DNA of 64,000 nucleotides from Citrobacter sp. RHB25-C09 (GTDB lineage Bacteria > Pseudomonadota > Gammaproteobacteria > Enterobacterales > Enterobacteriaceae), in contig NZ_CP057483.1 of NCBI RefSeq assembly GCF_013836145.1, forward strand, positions 3,596,001-3,660,000, in the 5' to 3' direction. The position numbers and the translations under genes are program-made. The notes beneath the pieces were generated by a model. It saw only the letters and a program-made list of their open reading frames with translations, was not told the origin of the DNA and did not search any database. Of this stretch, positions 61,633 through 64,000 are shown in pieces (position 1 is the stretch's first letter; every line of letters begins with the position of its first letter).

Positions 61633-61756
61633 GTAGGCCTGATAAGCGAAGCGTCATCAGGCTATCTGCCATTCGTGCCGGATGGCGGCTGCGCCTTATC
61701 CGGCCTACAGCCAGCTCCTTACCCGTAGGCCTGATAAGCGAAGCGCCATCAGGCAA
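61633..61756. repeat. BIME of three REP units between ubiH and ubiI
   Basis: Units GTAGGCCTGATAAGCGAAGC (61633), GCCGGATGGCGGCTGCGCCT (about 61678) and again GTAGGCCTGATAAGCGAAGC (about 61726), alternating orientation, within the operon. Confidence 0.92.
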
Positions 61757-61789
61757 TTTCCCACGTATTCCGAATGCGACAGGTCATGA

Positions 61790-62968
61790 TTACCGTGCGA
61801 CCCAGCCAAGCGTTCGCTTAGCCAGCGCATCGCGCGCAGGTGGGGTTAACTCCATCGCCATCAACCCCACATTCCGGCCAACAACCAGCGGCGCCCAGCG
61901 GTTCGCAAACAGGTGCACCAGACTATCCGTTATGCCCACCGTTGCCTCGCGGTCAGGCTGGCGGCGCGTCTGATACGCTGAAAGAATTTTGTAATCACCC
62001 GGATCTTCACCCGATTGATGCGCCTGTACCACTGTTTCGGCAAGGCTCATCACGTCACGCAGACCAAGGTTAAAGCCCTGCCCCGCGATGGGGTGCAGCG
62101 TCTGGGCCGCATTGCCCACCAACACGGTTCGATGGCTAAATGCCTTTGCCGCTGTGGTCAGGGAAAGCGGGTAAACGCTACGCTTGCCCGCCTGGGTAAT
62201 CCGTCCCAACCGCCAGCCAAACGCCGACTGGAGTTCATGGCAGAACCGTTCATCAGACCAGGCCAGGATTTCGTCTCGTTGCTCCAACGGATGACACCAC
62301 ACCAACGAACAGCGGCCCTCAGTCATCGGCAGCATTGCCAGTGGCCCGTGCTGCGTAAAGCGCTCAAAGGCACGGCCACCATGGGGAACCGACGTGGTAA
62401 CGTTGGCAATCACCGCCAGCTGATCATACGGTTCTTGTTGCCAGTCAACGCCGCAGGCCGTTGCCAGCGCTGAACGCGTTCCGTCTGCCGCCACCATCAC
62501 GCGCCCATTGATAGTCAGGCCGCTTTCCAGCGTTACACTTACCTGCTCCTCGGTGCGCGCCACGTTAGCAACGCGATCCGGGCAGTGCAGCGTGACGCCC
62601 GGCGCTTTGCGCAACAGCGCAAACAGGCGCAAACCCACGTCATGCAGTTCGACGACCTGCCCCAGAGCGGGGAGACGATAATCATCAGCATCGAGCGTCA
62701 CAAAGCCCGCGTGGCCGCGATCGCTCACGTGTACCGTCTTAATGGCGGTGGCACAATCGGCAATCGTCTGCCACAGGCCGATGCGCGCCAGTTGTTGGCA
62801 GGTGCCCGCCGCCAGCGCAATCGCCCTGGCATCAAAACCGGGATGACTGTCTGCCTCGGGGTTCGCCGCTTCAATCAGGTGAACGGGCAGCGTTCCCTGA
62901 CTCAGTCGGGAAATGGCCAGCGCCAGCGTCGCGCCCACCATTCCGCCGCCAACAATGATTACGCTCAT
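61790..62968 (-). CDS. ubiH: 2-octaprenyl-6-methoxyphenol hydroxylase UbiH
   Basis: A 392-residue FAD monooxygenase for C1 hydroxylation in ubiquinone synthesis. FAD motifs MSVIIVGGGMVGATLALAI, VAADGTRSALA and VGNAAQTLHPIAGQGFNLGL. Paralogue of ubiI. Its start overlaps the pepP stop by 4 bases, so they are coupled. Confidence 0.97.
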   Translation of the reverse strand: MSVIIVGGGMVGATLALAISRLSQGTLPVHLIEAANPEADSHPGFDARAIALAAGTCQQLARIGLWQTIADCATAIKTVHVSDRGHAGFVTLDADDYRLPALGQVVELHDVGLRLFALLRKAPGVTLHCPDRVANVARTEEQVSVTLESGLTINGRVMVAADGTRSALATACGVDWQQEPYDQLAVIANVTTSVPHGGRAFERFTQHGPLAMLPMTEGRCSLVWCHPLEQRDEILAWSDERFCHELQSAFGWRLGRITQAGKRSVYPLSLTTAAKAFSHRTVLVGNAAQTLHPIAGQGFNLGLRDVMSLAETVVQAHQSGEDPGDYKILSAYQTRRQPDREATVGITDSLVHLFANRWAPLVVGRNVGLMAMELTPPARDALAKRTLGWVAR

Positions 62969-64000
62969 GACCGTCGCGCCGCTGCCATTAATGCTTCAAT
63001 TTCATTCGCCGTTTTGACGACGCCAGCGGTCAGGTTCTCATTACCGTCTTCGGTAATCAGGAGGTCGTCTTCGATACGGATCCCGATCCCTCGATACGCT
63101 TCCGGCACGTCGGCGTCTGGCGCAATGTACAGGCCAGGCTCAGCCGTAATAACCATTCCCGGCTCAAGAATACGCGAACGATCCTGTTGATATTCCCCGA
63201 CATCATGCACATCCAGACCCAGCCAATGGCTTAAGCCGTGCATAAAGAACGGACGATGCGCGTTATCCGCAATCAGTTGATCAACTTCACCCTGCAAAAT
63301 ACCCAGTCTTACCAGACCGGTGATCATAATTCGCACCACTTCACCGGTAACTTCCTGGATGGAAGTTCCAGGACGATACAGACGCAAGCAGGCGTCAAGC
63401 GATTCCAGTACGATGTCATAAATTTCGCGCTGCGCCGGAGAGAATTTGCCATTCACCGGGAATGTACGCGTGATGTCACCCGCGTAGCCTTTGTATTCAC
63501 AACCTGCATCGATGAGTACCAAATCGCCATCGCGCATCTCACATTCATTTTCGGTGTAATGGAGAATGCAGCCGTTTTCCCCGCTACCCACAATGGTGTT
63601 GTACGACGGGTAACGCGCGCCGTGACGATTAAATTCGTGATGAATTTCACCTTCAAGTTGGTATTCAAACATGCCAGGGCGGCATTTTTCCATGGCTCGG
63701 GTATGCGCCAGCGCGGTGATCTCTCCGGCGCGTCGCATCACCGCAATTTCCTCCGGTGACTTAATCAGACGCATTTCATGGACCATCGGTCGCCAGTCGG
63801 TCATGGTTGAAGGAGATTTCAGATTCTGACGTGAGCCTTTGCGCAGTTTTTCCAGCGCGGTAAAGACAATTTCATCCGCATAGGCATATTCGCCTTGCGC
63901 GTGGTACACCACATCAAGCCCGTTAAGTAACTGGAACAGCTGCTGATTGATTTCGCTGAAGGCCAGCGCACGATCGACGCCCAGTTTTTCCGGTGCGGCG
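62965..64000 (-). CDS. pepP: Xaa-Pro aminopeptidase PepP, 5' end cut by window
   Basis: About 345 C-terminal residues of a protein that is about 440 long in E. coli. It removes N-terminal residues preceding proline. The pita-bread metal site is complete: LVLIDAGCEYKGYAGDITRT (two Asp), HGLSHWLGLDVHD (His) and the C-terminal glutamates in ITAEPGLYI and GIRIEDDLLI. It continues in frame to the window edge (EKLGVDRALAFSEINQQLFQ). First of pepP-ubiH-ubiI within the window. Confidence 0.97.
   Translation of the reverse strand, partial: AAPEKLGVDRALAFSEINQQLFQLLNGLDVVYHAQGEYAYADEIVFTALEKLRKGSRQNLKSPSTMTDWRPMVHEMRLIKSPEEIAVMRRAGEITALAHTRAMEKCRPGMFEYQLEGEIHHEFNRHGARYPSYNTIVGSGENGCILHYTENECEMRDGDLVLIDAGCEYKGYAGDITRTFPVNGKFSPAQREIYDIVLESLDACLRLYRPGTSIQEVTGEVVRIMITGLVRLGILQGEVDQLIADNAHRPFFMHGLSHWLGLDVHDVGEYQQDRSRILEPGMVITAEPGLYIAPDADVPEAYRGIGIRIEDDLLITEDGNENLTAGVVKTANEIEALMAAARRS

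Overview
The window is enterobacterial chromosome, most like Citrobacter (or a close relative of Escherichia and Salmonella). Three things point there: the protein sequences, the gene order prfB-lysS-idi and xerD-dsbC-recJ ... gcvPHT-ubiI-ubiH-pepP, and typical enteric REP/BIME repeats. The species cannot be fixed from the sequence alone. No phage, IS, integrase or CRISPR was seen.

Layout. (1) 1-5.0 kb is a conserved left flank: kduI (cut by the window edge), thiolase yqeF, a LysR regulator divergent from a PACE efflux protein, and transporter yqeG. (2) 5.0-42.1 kb is an accessory stretch between yqeG and tRNA-Gly (glyU). In E. coli this interval holds the ETT2 type III secretion remnant. Here there are no secretion genes. 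Instead there are two copies of a membrane-bound ToxR/CadC-like regulator plus FidL-like partner, each with a LuxR-type gene nearby (5.0-12.9 kb). Inserted among them are nickel/cobalt efflux rcnR-rcnA and yjdI-yjdJ. Then follow a tandem winged-helix protein (13.3 kb), a topAI(yjhX)-methyltransferase pair with a leader ORF (14 kb), a CsgG/DUF4810/DUF799 lipoprotein operon (15.8-17.5 kb), the pgaABCD biofilm polysaccharide operon with diguanylate cyclase dgcT (18.2-25.8 kb), the multidrug efflux locus rarA-oqxA-oqxB-oqxR (26.7-32.3 kb), a giant autotransporter of about 2,640 residues (32.5-40.4 kb) and a methyltransferase. (3) 42.1-64 kb is core: glyU, actS, idi, lysS, prfB (programmed frameshift), recJ, dsbC, xerD, fldB, ygfX, sdhE, ygfZ, trhA, yqfB, bglA, gcvP, gcvH, gcvT, ubiI, ubiH and pepP (cut by the right edge).

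How it works together. The accessory block is dominated by surface and envelope functions (PNAG export, c-di-GMP synthesis, autotransporter, lipoproteins, efflux pumps) and by regulators that read the periplasm. The two ToxR-like regulators share a four-cysteine periplasmic domain with identical spacing between the last three cysteines, so they are paralogues and possibly redox or ligand sensors. Their targets are unknown.

The most interesting observations are the duplicated regulator modules left at an ETT2-type site without a secretion system, a short translated-looking leader ORF before topAI whose usual partner yjhQ is replaced by a methyltransferase, a complete rarA-oqxABR locus with no flanking insertion sequence, a helically spaced TTCCTGG triplet in front of a cysteine-rich LuxR-type gene, and the giant autotransporter.
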